Shown here piece by piece: positions 17,605 to 25,835 of a DNA stretch of 46,149 bases. Within the stretch, counting starts at the first letter, position 1, and every line of letters begins with the position of its first letter. The notes beneath the pieces were generated by a model. That model saw only the letters and a list, made by a program, of their open reading frames with translations. It did not search any database and had not been told where the DNA came from. Source of the stretch: Candidatus Sulfotelmatobacter sp. (GTDB lineage: Bacteria > Eisenbacteria > RBG-16-71-46); the NCBI GenBank assembly GCA_035498555.1, contig DATKAB010000140.1, forward strand, positions 1 to 46,149. Reading direction: 5' to 3'. The position numbers and the translations under genes were made by a program.

Positions 17605-17994
17605 TTGAGCTCGCTGGCGCTGGTGACGCTGGTGGTTCGCGATTACGACGAGGCGATCGAGTTCTTTCGGGACGCGCTCCGCTTCACGCGGGTCGAGGAT
17701 CGCCCGCTCGAGGGTGGCAAGCGCTGGGTGGTGATGGCGCCCGCGGGGCCGACGGGCGCCTCGCTGTTGCTGGCGCGGGCGGTGAGCCCCGAGCAGTCGT
17801 CGAGGGTGGGAAACCAGACCGGCGGCCGCGTCGCCTTCTTCCTCGAGACTCCGGACTTCGAGGCCGACTACGCGCATCTCCGGTCGAGGGGCGTCCGCTT
17901 CGCAGAGGAGCCGCGCCACGAGCCCTACGGCACGGTCGCAGTATTCTTCGACCTCTACGGGAACAAATGGGATCTCGTGGAGCGCGCCCGCTGA
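17605..17994 (+). CDS. VOC-family (glyoxalase/dioxygenase-like) protein
   Basis: A 129-residue single VOC module: VTLVVRDYDEAIEFFRDAL at the start, GGKRWVVMAPAGPTGASLLL in the middle, then VGNQTGGRVAFFLETPDFEA and EPYGTVAVFFDLYGNKWDL at the end. This closely follows a widespread uncharacterised branch of glyoxalase/bleomycin-resistance-like proteins. No ATG is suitable. TTG at 17605 was chosen because GTGAGG lies five nt upstream and the domain begins at once. It starts 15 nt after the rho stop, so it is probably read from the same message. The substrate cannot be told from sequence. Confidence 0.85.
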   Translation: MSSLALVTLVVRDYDEAIEFFRDALRFTRVEDRPLEGGKRWVVMAPAGPTGASLLLARAVSPEQSSRVGNQTGGRVAFFLETPDFEADYAHLRSRGVRFAEEPRHEPYGTVAVFFDLYGNKWDLVERAR

Positions 17995-18016
17995 GACCCT
18001 CGATCGGGAAGCAGCG

Positions 18017-19309
18017 TCACGCCGCCTGACGTGGCTCGTCACGCCCGGCAGCCAGCGCGCGGAGCGCGATTACGACATGGTCGGCGCTCTGAGGGCGATC
18101 CTCGGCTGGCTTGGCGAGCAGGGAGGCCACCAGGCTCGCCAGCTCCGGCGGCACGCCCGGAGTGATCGTGCGCACGTCGGGCGCCGGCTCGCTCGCGTGG
18201 CGCGCGAGCACCGCCGCGAACTCGCCGTCGAAGGGCACCCGGCCGGTGAGCATCTCGAAGAACGTGACGCCGAGCGCGTAGAGGTCCGAGCGCGCGTCGG
18301 CCGGCTTCCCGGCGACCTGCTCCGGACTCATGTAGTACGCCGAGCCAAGGAGCGAGCCGGGCTGGGTGTGCTCCGACGATTCCGCCAGGCGCGCGAGCCC
18401 GAAGTCGGTGAGCTTGGCGACCGGCGGCCGCGCGTCGGTGAGCAGCACGTTCATCGGCTTGATGTCGCGATGGATCACGCCCTGCGCGTGCGCGAAGCCG
18501 AGCCCCTCGGTGATCTGGAGCCCGATGCGCGCCGCCTCGGGCCAGCCGAGTGAGCCTCCGGCGTGGCGCATCGTGCCGGCGAGTGTGCCGCCCCGCACGA
18601 GCTCCAGCGCGATCCACAACCGGCCGCCGTCCTCGATCAGGTCGTGCACCTGCACGATGTGGGGGTGGCTGAGCTTTGCGACCACGCGCGCCTCCTGGCG
18701 GAAGCGGCTGGCGATGTCGCTGCGACCGCCGAGGTGGAGCGGCAGCTCCTTGAGCGCGACCTCGCGCTGGAGCACGGTGTCGAGCGCGTGATAGACCACG
18801 CCCATGCCACCGCGGCCGAGCTCGCGGAGGATCCGGTAGCGGTTCGCGGGGCCGCCGGGCTGCGCCCCTGCGCCGGCGCCCGCGACACCGGCACCGGACT
18901 CGTGCGCTGGTGCGGCGCTCGCGCCGCCGGGCGGGGGCGGCTCGATCACGGTGAGACCGGAGGACGAGGCGCCGGAGCTCGATGTCGACGCCGAGGGCTG
19001 CGCCTGGCGCGCGCGGAAGCGGACGATCGACACGGCGAGGACCAGCCCCGCGGCCACCACCCACAGCGCGCACCCGGCGAGCAGGATCTGATCGCGGCGA
19101 TCGAGCCCGAGCCGCGGCAGCGCGAGCTCGAGCGCGGTCGGAAGCGCCAGCACCACCACCGCGCCGATCGCGACCAGCGGAATCAGGGTCGCGGGCGTCG
19201 CGACCACCCAGCCGGTGTGAGGCCCGCCGGCCGCCGGCACGATCGACTCCTTGCGCGAGCTCGCAGGCATCGGCTCGTGACTCCACGGAGAAGGGAAGAG
19301 ACCGCGCAT
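18017..19309 (-). CDS. Serine/threonine protein kinase with N-terminal membrane helices
   Basis: A protein of 430 residues. Two transmembrane helices lie at about 37-60 and 75-97, followed by a Ser/Gly/Pro-rich linker and a Hanks-type kinase domain from about 155 to 420: glycine loop LGRGGMGVVY, Lys in VALKEL, catalytic HRDIKPMNVLL, DFGLARL, APE-equivalent SPEQVAGK. No sensor domain follows the kinase. Membrane helices before the kinase rather than after it are the reverse of the PknB arrangement. ATG codons ending at 19309 and 19270 are both possible; neither has an ideal ribosome site. The gene stands alone on the minus strand, converging on the VOC gene. Confidence 0.88.
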   Translation of the reverse strand: MRGLFPSPWSHEPMPASSRKESIVPAAGGPHTGWVVATPATLIPLVAIGAVVVLALPTALELALPRLGLDRRDQILLAGCALWVVAAGLVLAVSIVRFRARQAQPSASTSSSGASSSGLTVIEPPPPGGASAAPAHESGAGVAGAGAGAQPGGPANRYRILRELGRGGMGVVYHALDTVLQREVALKELPLHLGGRSDIASRFRQEARVVAKLSHPHIVQVHDLIEDGGRLWIALELVRGGTLAGTMRHAGGSLGWPEAARIGLQITEGLGFAHAQGVIHRDIKPMNVLLTDARPPVAKLTDFGLARLAESSEHTQPGSLLGSAYYMSPEQVAGKPADARSDLYALGVTFFEMLTGRVPFDGEFAAVLARHASEPAPDVRTITPGVPPELASLVASLLAKPAEDRPQSADHVVIALRALAAGRDEPRQAA

Positions 19310-19333
19310 GTTTTCGGCCGTTGTCGCGGATCA

Positions 19334-19384
19334 CTGAAGCCCATCCACCCGTGAAAACCGCGGGCGCTTCAGGCTTGCTATTCT
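19334..19384 (+). repeat. Intergenic hairpin element, copy 1
   Basis: CTGAAGC (19334-19340) pairs exactly with GCTTCAG (19366-19372), enclosing a loop with AAAACCGCGGGCG. The order CTGAAGCCC, GTG, AAAACC, CGGGCG, AGGCTT also occurs at 24492-24540. It sits in the space between a minus-strand kinase gene and the DUF1801 gene. TATTCT follows at 19379-19384. Confidence 0.45.
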
Positions 19385-19454
19385 CCCGACTCTGGTTCCA
19401 GCGCATGGCGAAGCACGCCAGCGGCACCCACCGTCTCAACCGGAGACTCGCATC

Positions 19455-19904
19455 GTGAAGAGCAAGGCCACGACGGTCGCCGCGTACCTGAACGAGCTTC
19501 CCGCCGATCGGCGCGCGGTGATCTCGGCGGTGCGCAAGAGCGTGGTCGCGAACCTCCCCAGGGGCTATCGCGAGGGGATGAGCTGGGGAATGATCGCCTA
19601 CGAGGTCCCGCTCAACCGATTTTCCGAGACCCACAATGGCCTGCCGCTCCTGTACGCGGCGCTGGCGGCGCAGAAGCACAATTACGCGCTCTACATGACG
19701 TGGAGGTACGCGGACCCGAAACTGATGGCCCGGCTTCGCGAGCATTTCAAGCGCAGGGGGAAGAAGCTCGACATGGGCAAGGCCTGCCTGCGTTTCAGCC
19801 AGCTCGAGGATCTGCCGCTCGACGTGATTGGCGAGATCATCGCCGCGATGCCCGTCGACGCCTATGTGAAGCGCTACGAAGGTTCGCGGGCCAGGCGGGC
19901 TTAA
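19455..19904 (+). CDS. DUF1801-domain protein
   Basis: A 149-residue protein of the DUF1801 (YdhG-like) family: TVAAYLNELPADRRAVISAV near the start, GYREGMSWGMIAYEVPL in the middle, and KKLDMGKACLRFSQLEDLPL near the end, which follow the family pattern. The biochemical role of the family is not established; related folds occur in frataxin-like and iron-linked proteins. GTG at 19455 is the start, with GGAGAC seven nt upstream. The next gene (NUDIX) begins three nt after its stop, so the two are likely co-transcribed. Confidence 0.85.
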   Translation: MKSKATTVAAYLNELPADRRAVISAVRKSVVANLPRGYREGMSWGMIAYEVPLNRFSETHNGLPLLYAALAAQKHNYALYMTWRYADPKLMARLREHFKRRGKKLDMGKACLRFSQLEDLPLDVIGEIIAAMPVDAYVKRYEGSRARRA

Positions 19905-19907
19905 GGA

Positions 19908-20471
19908 ATGACTGAAGCGCAGTCGCGACCGGAATCCGCCGGGTCCGAGCCGCAACGCCGGGAATCGGCGGTGCTGGTGCCGGTGTTCCGCGATCGCGAC
20001 GCCGTCCTGCGCGTCGTGCTGGTGCGCCGCGCGCCCGGCGGCCTGCACGGCGGTCAGCTCGCGTTTCCCGGCGGCACGCGCGCGCCGGGTGACGTCGACG
20101 CGCTCGATACCGCGCTGCGCGAAGCCGAGGAGGAAATCGGGCTGGCCCGCGCCAACGTCGAAGTGATCGCCACCTTGCCGCCGATCGCGACCCGCACCTC
20201 GGGCTACCGTATCGAGCCGTTCCTCGCGCGCATCACGCGGCCTTCGAGCTGGAAGCCCGAGCCGCGCGAGGTGGCGGAGGTGCTCGAGATCGAGATCGAG
20301 ACCCTGGCCCGCCCCGAGTCCCGCGGGGCCGCGATCGAGACCTTCCCCACCTGGCCCGGCCCGCAGCGCATCGAATTCCTTCGTGTCGGCGCTCATCGGC
20401 TCTGGGGAGCGAGCTACCGCATCTTCGAACCGCTGGTGCCGCGCCTGCTCGCCGGCGAGTGGAAGTTCTAG
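19908..20471 (+). CDS. NUDIX hydrolase, CoA pyrophosphatase type
   Basis: A 187-residue protein. The NUDIX box (about 55-79) reads GGTRAPGDVDALDTALREAE followed by EEIGL, with Asp in place of the first Glu, as is common in the CoA-diphosphatase branch (NudL/Nudt7). The preceding LVRRAPGGLHGGQLAFPGG matches the UPF0035/CoA signature (a pattern of the LLTxR-xxxxHxGQxxFPGG type). The likely reaction is hydrolysis of CoA and acyl-CoA to phosphopantetheine and adenosine bisphosphate. It follows the DUF1801 gene by three nt. Confidence 0.88.
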   Translation: MTEAQSRPESAGSEPQRRESAVLVPVFRDRDAVLRVVLVRRAPGGLHGGQLAFPGGTRAPGDVDALDTALREAEEEIGLARANVEVIATLPPIATRTSGYRIEPFLARITRPSSWKPEPREVAEVLEIEIETLARPESRGAAIETFPTWPGPQRIEFLRVGAHRLWGASYRIFEPLVPRLLAGEWKF

Positions 20472-20528
20472 CGGCGCTGGCGCCGGCGCTGGCTTGTCGG
20501 CGATCGTCGGGCATGGCAGCTTCCCGCC

Positions 20529-21485
20529 ATGGCGACCCACTCGATCGAGCCGACGCGCGCACATCTTCACGGACATTTCTCCGCCGCCCTGCCGCCGATT
20601 CTGACCATCGAGCCCGGCGACACGGTGCGCTTCCGCACGCTCGATGCCGGCTGGCGGCTCGAGCCGCCGCGTCTCGATGGCTCGAGCCCGCGGATGCTCG
20701 AGCCGCGCGACGACAAGCTCGACGCCGGCCACGCGCTGTGCGGCCCGCTCGCGATTCGCGGCGCGCGGCCGGGGATGGCCCTCGAGATCCGGATGGACGC
20801 GATCGAGCCCGAAGCCTGGGGCTGGACCCGCTCGGGCGGCTGGAAGAGCCCGATCAACGATCGGCTCGGCGTCGCCGACGGCGCGGGACACTGGCTGATC
20901 TGGACGATCGATGCGGCGCGCAAAGTCGCGCGCGATCAGCATGGCCACGAAGTCTCGTTGCGACCGTTCATGGGCGTGATGGGCCTGGCTCCGGCAGAGC
21001 GCGGCGTTCACTCGACGATTCCGCCGCGCGCGAGCGGCGGCAACATCGACTGCAAGGAGCTGGTGGCGGGGAGCACCCTGTTCCTTCCGATCGCGGTGAA
21101 CGACGCGCTGTTCTCGGTGGGCGACGGGCACGCCACCCAGGGCGACGGCGAGGTCTCGGGGCTCGCCATCGAGTGCCCGATGCGCCGCGTCGAGCTGACC
21201 TTCGCACTGCGTGACGATCTCGGGCTTCGCCTGCCCATGGCCGAGACGCCGGCCGGTACCGTCACCCTGGGCTTCGGCGCGACGCTCGACGACGCCGCGG
21301 GCGACGCGCTCGACGCCATGGTGCATGTGATCGGCGCGCGGTTTGGCGTCTCGCGCAAGGACGCGCTGGCGCTGGCCAGCGTGGCGGTGGACCTGCGCGT
21401 CACCCAGGTGGTCAATCAGGTGGTGGGCGTCCACGCGGTGCTGCCGCCGGACGCGATTCGCGGAGGCGCGCCGCGCCGCGCGTGA
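20529..21485 (+). CDS. Acetamidase/formamidase family protein
   Basis: A 318-residue protein of the FmdA_AmdA family. Landmarks are a GDTVRFRTLDAGWR opening beta region, RPFMGVMGLAP, SGGNIDCKELVAGSTLFLPI, and the metal-site region VGDGHATQGDGEVSGLAIE. The family cleaves formamide or acetamide to ammonia and the acid, using a divalent metal; several close relatives have unknown amide substrates. The length matches the shorter prokaryotic members. The downstream GNAT gene overlaps its stop (GTGA, 21482-21485). Confidence 0.9.
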   Translation: MATHSIEPTRAHLHGHFSAALPPILTIEPGDTVRFRTLDAGWRLEPPRLDGSSPRMLEPRDDKLDAGHALCGPLAIRGARPGMALEIRMDAIEPEAWGWTRSGGWKSPINDRLGVADGAGHWLIWTIDAARKVARDQHGHEVSLRPFMGVMGLAPAERGVHSTIPPRASGGNIDCKELVAGSTLFLPIAVNDALFSVGDGHATQGDGEVSGLAIECPMRRVELTFALRDDLGLRLPMAETPAGTVTLGFGATLDDAAGDALDAMVHVIGARFGVSRKDALALASVAVDLRVTQVVNQVVGVHAVLPPDAIRGGAPRRA

Positions 21486-22054
21486 CGCGATTCCGCTGGG
21501 GCCGGCATCTGCCGGTGCTGGCCGGTCCGCGCCTCGAGCTGCGCGCGCTCCAGCCGCGCGACACGCAGGCGATCTTCAACGTCTTCAGCGATCCCGAAGT
21601 GATGCGCTACTGGAGCTCGCTGCCGCTCGAGCGCCCGGAAGAAGCGCTGCGGCTGATCCTCGACATCCAGGTCCACTTTCGCGAGCGCCGGCTCTTTCAG
21701 TGGGGCATCGCGCGAAAGGCGGAACGCGACGTGATCGGCACCTGCACGCTGTTCCATCTCAACACCGAGCAGCGCCGGGCCGAGATCGGCTACGCGCTCG
21801 GCCGCCATGCCTGGGGCCAGGGCTACGCCACCGAGGCGCTGGCGGTGCTGATCGGCTTCGCGTTCGAGCGGCTTGGGCTTCATCGCCTCGAGGCCGACAC
21901 CGATCCGCGCAACGCGCGCTCGATCCGCGCGCTCGAACGCCAGGGGTTTCGCCGCGAGGGACTGATGCGCGAGCGCTGGCGCGTGGGAGGGGAGACGCAG
22001 GACGCGCTATTGTTCGGCCTGCTGGAGCGCGAATGGACGCGAGGGGAGGATTGA
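21482..22054 (+). CDS. GNAT-family N-acetyltransferase (RimJ/RimL type)
   Basis: A 190-residue protein. The N-terminal ELRALQPRDTQAIFNVFSD and the acetyl-CoA loop region EIGYALGRHAWGQGYATEAL, followed by HRLEADTDPRNARSIRALER and GFRREGLMRERW, are characteristic of RimJ/RimL-like acetyltransferases. These modify the alpha-amino group of ribosomal proteins or, in many paralogues, small amines. GTG start overlapping the amidase stop indicates coupling. The substrate is unknown. Confidence 0.9.
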   Translation: MTRFRWGRHLPVLAGPRLELRALQPRDTQAIFNVFSDPEVMRYWSSLPLERPEEALRLILDIQVHFRERRLFQWGIARKAERDVIGTCTLFHLNTEQRRAEIGYALGRHAWGQGYATEALAVLIGFAFERLGLHRLEADTDPRNARSIRALERQGFRREGLMRERWRVGGETQDALLFGLLEREWTRGED

Positions 22055-22057
22055 GCC

Positions 22058-22369
22058 GTGTGGCTGCTGCTCGTGGCGCTGTTCGGATTCCTGGTTCCCA
22101 ACGGCATTTTTCTCTATTGGCTGACGCGCGAGTTCCACGGCTGGGGGCCGGCGCTCTCCGACAAGCTCGCGCTCTCGTTCGTCCTCGACATGTTCATGGC
22201 CATGGCCCTGCTCGCCGTGTACTTCGCGCGCCGGCCGATCGGCAAGGTGGGCTGGCCGTGGTTCGTTCTGCTGTCGCTGGCCGGCGGGCTCGGTTTCAGC
22301 CTGCCGCTCTACTGGTGGCTCAATCATCGCGGCCCGAACGCCGCATCGCCGGGAGGCTTGCGTGGCTGA
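22058..22369 (+). CDS. Small membrane protein, DUF2834-like
   Basis: A 103-residue protein with three predicted membrane helices: LLLVALFGFLVPNGIFLYWL, ALSFVLDMFMAMALLAVYFA and WFVLLSLAGGLGFSLPLYWW. The layout, including a proline-ended third helix before a short polar tail, resembles DUF2834. GTG at 22058 is the start, three nt after the GNAT stop. Its own stop lies inside the start of the O-methyltransferase gene (eight-nt overlap). The function is unknown. Confidence 0.7.
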   Translation: MWLLLVALFGFLVPNGIFLYWLTREFHGWGPALSDKLALSFVLDMFMAMALLAVYFARRPIGKVGWPWFVLLSLAGGLGFSLPLYWWLNHRGPNAASPGGLRG

Positions 22370-23045
22370 GGTGAAAGACAAGCTGTGGGGCGACGTCGAC
22401 CAATACATCAATGGACTGCTGGCGCCGCCCGATCCGGCCCTCACGGCCGCGCTCGAGGCCAGCGCCAAAGCGGGACTCCCCGACATCCAGGTCACGCCCA
22501 ATCAGGGAAAGCTGCTCCACCTGTTCGCTCGCATGATCGGCGCGCGGCGGATTCTCGAAGTGGGAACGCTCGGCGGCTACAGCACCATCTGGATGGCGCG
22601 GGCGCTGGTGCCCGGCGGCCGGCTGGTCACGCTCGAGATCGATCCCAGGCACGCCGAGGTGGCGCGCTCCAATTTCGCCCGCGCCGGCGTCGCCGATCGC
22701 GTCGAGCTGCGCCTCGGGCCAGCGCTGCAAACGCTGCCGAGGCTCGCCGCCGAACCCGGCGGGCCGTTCGATCTGATCTTCATCGACGCCGACAAGCCCG
22801 GCAATCCCGAGTATTTCGCCTGGGCGGTGAAGCTGTCGCGGGTGGGAAGCGTGATCCTCGTCGACAACGTGATTCGCGACGGTGGCGTGGTGAACGCCGC
22901 GAGCGCCGATCCCAACATCCTCGGCGTACGCCGCTTGAACGAGCTGATGGCGCGCGAGCCGCGCGTCAGCGCCACCGAGATCCAGACCGTCGGTGCCAAG
23001 GGCTACGATGGCTTCGCGCTCGCGCTGGTGGTCGCCGAGCCGTGA
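22362..23045 (+). CDS. Class I SAM O-methyltransferase (family 3)
   Basis: A 227-residue protein with the O-methyltransferase_3 pattern: an N-terminal VTPNQGKLLHLFARMIGARR, motif I ILEVGTLGGYSTIWMARAL, acidic residue in VTLEIDPRHAEVARSNFARA, metal-ligand Asp in DLIFIDADKPGNPEYF, and a second ligand region ILVDNVIRDGGVV. Relatives are catechol/caffeoyl-CoA-type methyltransferases that need a divalent metal. GTG start at 22362 overlaps the small membrane protein gene, so it belongs to the amidase-GNAT-DUF2834 run. The substrate is not deducible. Confidence 0.9.
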   Translation: MAEVKDKLWGDVDQYINGLLAPPDPALTAALEASAKAGLPDIQVTPNQGKLLHLFARMIGARRILEVGTLGGYSTIWMARALVPGGRLVTLEIDPRHAEVARSNFARAGVADRVELRLGPALQTLPRLAAEPGGPFDLIFIDADKPGNPEYFAWAVKLSRVGSVILVDNVIRDGGVVNAASADPNILGVRRLNELMAREPRVSATEIQTVGAKGYDGFALALVVAEP

Positions 23046-23076
23046 GCGGCGCCCGGCGCGGCGCGACCAGCCCGCC

Positions 23077-24423
23077 ATGAAGCTCGAGCGCGAGAGCCTT
23101 GCGCTGCTCGACGAGGCGCTGCAATCGATCGAGCAGGGTTTCCGCGACCTGCCCGACGCGCCGGTGCACGTCGATCGCGCCGCGTTGCGCGAGGCGGTGC
23201 TGGCCGCGGCCGAGCGCATGCGCGACAACTTTCCCTACGCGCATCCGCTCTACGTCGGCCAGATGTTGAAGCCGCCGCATCCGGTGGCGCGTATCGCCTA
23301 TGCCATGTCGCTGTGGCTCAATCCCAACAATCACGCGCTCGACGGCGGTCGCGCCAGCTCGGCGCTCGAGAAGGAAGCGGTGGCGGCGATCGCCCGCATG
23401 TTCGGCTGGGAGACGCACCTCGGTCATCTGTGCGGCGGCGGCACCATCGCCAACTTCGAGGCGCTGTGGGTGGCGCGCGAATTGGCGCCCGGCAAGGCGA
23501 TCGCCGCCTCGTCGCAGGCCCACTACACGCACTCGCGGCTCTCGGCGGTGCTGGGCGTCCCATTTCGCGCGATCACGGTGGACGCGCGCGGCCGGATGGA
23601 CCTGGCGGCGCTCGAGCGGGCGCTCGCCGGCGGCGAGATCGGCGCCGTGGTGGTGACGCTCGGCACCACCGCGGCCGGCACCGTGGATCCGCTGCCCGAG
23701 ATCCTCGCCTTGCGCGCGCGCCATGGATTCCGCCTGCACGTGGACGCCGCTTACGGCGGCTACTACACCCTGGCCGGCAATCTCGAGCCGTGGGCACGTC
23801 GCGCGTTCGATCGCGTGGCCGAGGCCGATTCGATCGTGGTGGACCCGCACAAGCACGGGCTCCAGCCCTACGGGTGCGGCTGCGTGCTGTTTCGCGATCC
23901 GGCGGTGGGGCGCATCTATCGCCACGACTCGCCCTACACCTATTTCAGCTCGCCGGAGCTCCATTTGGGCGAGATCTCGCTCGAGTGCTCCCGCCCCGGC
24001 GCCTCGGCGGTCGCGCTTTGGGCCACGCTACGCATGCTGCCGCTCGTGCGCGGCGGCGAGTTCGCGCGCTCGCTCGAGTCGTGCCGCGAGGCAGCGCTGG
24101 CGATGCACGCGGCGCTCACGACCGACGCCCGCTTCGCGCCGCTCTTTCCGCCCGAGCTCGACATCGTCAGCTGGGCGGTGCGGGCCGACACGGCCGGCGA
24201 GTCGTCGCGGCGGGCGCGGCGGATATTCGAGCAGGCCGCCAGGCAGGGACTTCACCTCGCGGTGGCCACGTTCCCGCGCGCCATGGTCGAAGGCGCCGCC
24301 CCAGTGCGCGACTGGGACGCCGCCGATCTCACCTGCCTGCGCGCCTGCGTGATGAAACCCGAGCACTGCGACTGGATGAGCGAGATCCTCGCGCGTCTCG
24401 ATCGCGCGGCAGCCGCCGCATAG
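23077..24423 (+). CDS. PLP-dependent decarboxylase (group II, aromatic/tyrosine-type)
   Basis: A 448-residue fold-type I enzyme. GHLCGGGTIANFEALWVARE is the phosphate-binding region, His149 in QAHYTHSRL should stack on the cofactor, Asp223 in HVDAAYGGYY pairs with the pyridine nitrogen, and Lys259 in VVDPHKHGLQPYGCG forms the Schiff base. The family includes tyrosine/aspartate decarboxylases, diaminobutyrate decarboxylase and sphingosine-phosphate lyase-like enzymes, so the exact substrate is open. The start was set at the ATG at 23077; upstream in-frame codons overlap the methyltransferase gene and are Arg-rich. A terminator-like hairpin follows at 24492-24540. Confidence 0.88.
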   Translation: MKLERESLALLDEALQSIEQGFRDLPDAPVHVDRAALREAVLAAAERMRDNFPYAHPLYVGQMLKPPHPVARIAYAMSLWLNPNNHALDGGRASSALEKEAVAAIARMFGWETHLGHLCGGGTIANFEALWVARELAPGKAIAASSQAHYTHSRLSAVLGVPFRAITVDARGRMDLAALERALAGGEIGAVVVTLGTTAAGTVDPLPEILALRARHGFRLHVDAAYGGYYTLAGNLEPWARRAFDRVAEADSIVVDPHKHGLQPYGCGCVLFRDPAVGRIYRHDSPYTYFSSPELHLGEISLECSRPGASAVALWATLRMLPLVRGGEFARSLESCREAALAMHAALTTDARFAPLFPPELDIVSWAVRADTAGESSRRARRIFEQAARQGLHLAVATFPRAMVEGAAPVRDWDAADLTCLRACVMKPEHCDWMSEILARLDRAAAAA

Positions 24424-24491
24424 GGACCCCTCGCCTCTCGGCCGCCGGGCTGGGCGCGATTCCGCCCGCCCGATTTGCGGCGGCGGCGGGG

Positions 24492-24540
24492 CTGAAGCCC
24501 GCGGCCCGAAGTGTCGAAAACCACGGGCGAGGCTTTTTCT
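24492..24540 (+). terminator. Terminator-like hairpin, copy 2 of an intergenic element
   Basis: GAAGCC near 24493 can pair with GGCTTT near 24531-24536 (one G-U pair), extended by CGC/GCG, and TTTTTCT follows. This fits an intrinsic terminator after the PLP decarboxylase. The segment shares CTGAAGCCC, GTG, AAAACC, CGGGCG and AGGCTT in the same order with 19334-19384. Confidence 0.4.
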
Positions 24541-24599
24541 GGAGTCCGCCCGCCGCTCGGCGTGGCCGGCGAGGAGTTCCTGCACGGAGGGGTGCCGCG

Positions 24600-25142
24600 A
24601 TGGCCCGGTGCGATTTCTGCGGAACCACGATCCTGTTCGGAGGGCGGAAGCAGGGCGACCTTCAGTTCTGCGGTCCCCGCTGCCAGCAGCAGGGTGTGGC
24701 GCTGGCGCTGGCGCGCCTGCTGCCCGCCGACGAGGTTCAGCGCGAACTGAGCGCGCTTCACCAGGGCCTGTGCCCGCGCTGCGGCGGTACGGGTCCGGTC
24801 GACGTTCATATGAGCCACAAGGTGTGGTCGGCGCTCCTGATCACCAGCTGGCGCAGCACGCCGCGCGTCTCGTGCCGCTCGTGCGGAGTGCGAGCGCAGC
24901 TCGGCAGCGCGCTGTTCTCGGCGGTGCTCGGTTGGTGGGGATTTCCGTGGGGCCTGCTCATGACCCCGGTCCAGATCGGGCGCAACCTGGTCGCGATCGC
25001 CCGCGGCCCCGACCCCGCGAGGCCCTCGGCACAGCTCGAGCGGCTGGTGCGGTTGACGATGGTGGCGAGGAACGCCGCGCGGAGCGCGAACGGCGCCCAG
25101 AGCCCGCCGGCCGCGAACGCGCCCATGAAGCGCGCCGCCTGA
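24600..25142 (+). CDS. Double zinc-ribbon protein with a hydrophobic segment
   Basis: A 180-residue protein. Cys4/Cys7 (CDFCG) with Cys24/Cys28 (FCGPRC) form one likely zinc site, and Cys58/Cys61 (CPRCG) with Cys92/Cys95 (CRSCG) a second. A hydrophobic stretch follows (LFSAVLGWWGFPWGLLMTPV, about 105-124), suggesting membrane association, then a basic tail. ATG at 24600 lies nine nt after GGAGG. I do not know a defined function for such proteins; nucleic-acid or protein binding is possible. It stands between the PLP decarboxylase and the isochorismatase-like gene. Confidence 0.72.
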   Translation: MARCDFCGTTILFGGRKQGDLQFCGPRCQQQGVALALARLLPADEVQRELSALHQGLCPRCGGTGPVDVHMSHKVWSALLITSWRSTPRVSCRSCGVRAQLGSALFSAVLGWWGFPWGLLMTPVQIGRNLVAIARGPDPARPSAQLERLVRLTMVARNAARSANGAQSPPAANAPMKRAA

Positions 25143-25247
25143 GGGCGGCTTCAACACCGAAGAACATTCGGTGGCCTTCCGGCGGCGCCCCGGGTTGGCG
25201 CGAATCACGGCCGCGCAGCCGGCCGCGCGATCGGCTAGTCTTGCGGC

Positions 25248-25835
25248 ATGCCCGAGACGCCGAAGCTCGACTCGCGTTCCACCACGCTCGTCCTGATCGA
25301 TCTGCAGAAAGGGATCGTATCGCGTCCCACCGCGCCGCATGCCGCGCCCGACGTGGTGAAGCGCGGCGTTCGGCTGGCGCAGGCGTTTCGCGAACGCGGT
25401 GCCCTGGTGGTGCTGGTGCGGGTGGCGTTCGCCGCCGACGATTCCGATCGGCTGAAGCCGATGATCGACGCCGCGATGCCGCCGGGCCCGTGGCCCGCGG
25501 ATTTCGCCGACCTCCTGCCCGAGGTCGGTCCGAAGCCCGGCGACCTGGTGATCACCAAGCATCAGTGGGGCGCGTTCTACGGCACCGAGCTCGATTTGCA
25601 GCTGCGCCGCCGTGGCATTCGCAACCTCGTGATCGGCGGCATCTCGACCAATTTCGGCGTCGAGTCCACCGCGCGCGACGCGTGGGAGCGCGCCTATCAG
25701 CTCATCTTCGTCGAGGACGCGATGGCCGGCCCGACCGCTGAAGCGCACGCGTTCGCGACCGGCACCATCTTCCCGCGTCTCGGCATCGTCCGCTCGACCG
25801 AGCAGGTGCTGGGGGCGCTCGGAGGTTCGTCGTGA
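25248..25835 (+). CDS. Isochorismatase-like hydrolase lacking the catalytic cysteine
   Basis: A 195-residue alpha/beta protein of the cysteine hydrolase/isochorismatase family. The triad residues Asp18 (LVLIDLQKG) and Lys104 (ITKHQWGAF) are present, but the nucleophile position reads GISTNFGVESTARDA, with Gly137 where most members have Cys. Isochorismatase itself and YecD-like members also lack that Cys, so this is not necessarily inactive. TAGTCT ends six nt before the ATG, with no ribosome site, which suggests a leaderless message. The cupin gene overlaps its stop (GTGA), so the two are coupled. Confidence 0.88.
   Translation: MPETPKLDSRSTTLVLIDLQKGIVSRPTAPHAAPDVVKRGVRLAQAFRERGALVVLVRVAFAADDSDRLKPMIDAAMPPGPWPADFADLLPEVGPKPGDLVITKHQWGAFYGTELDLQLRRRGIRNLVIGGISTNFGVESTARDAWERAYQLIFVEDAMAGPTAEAHAFATGTIFPRLGIVRSTEQVLGALGGSS

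Noticed and set aside
18039-21434. Very long open frame on the minus strand spanning several genes
   Set aside because: It is antisense to the DUF1801, NUDIX and amidase genes and out of frame with the kinase; the translation is Arg/His-rich low-complexity sequence typical of GC-rich shadow frames.
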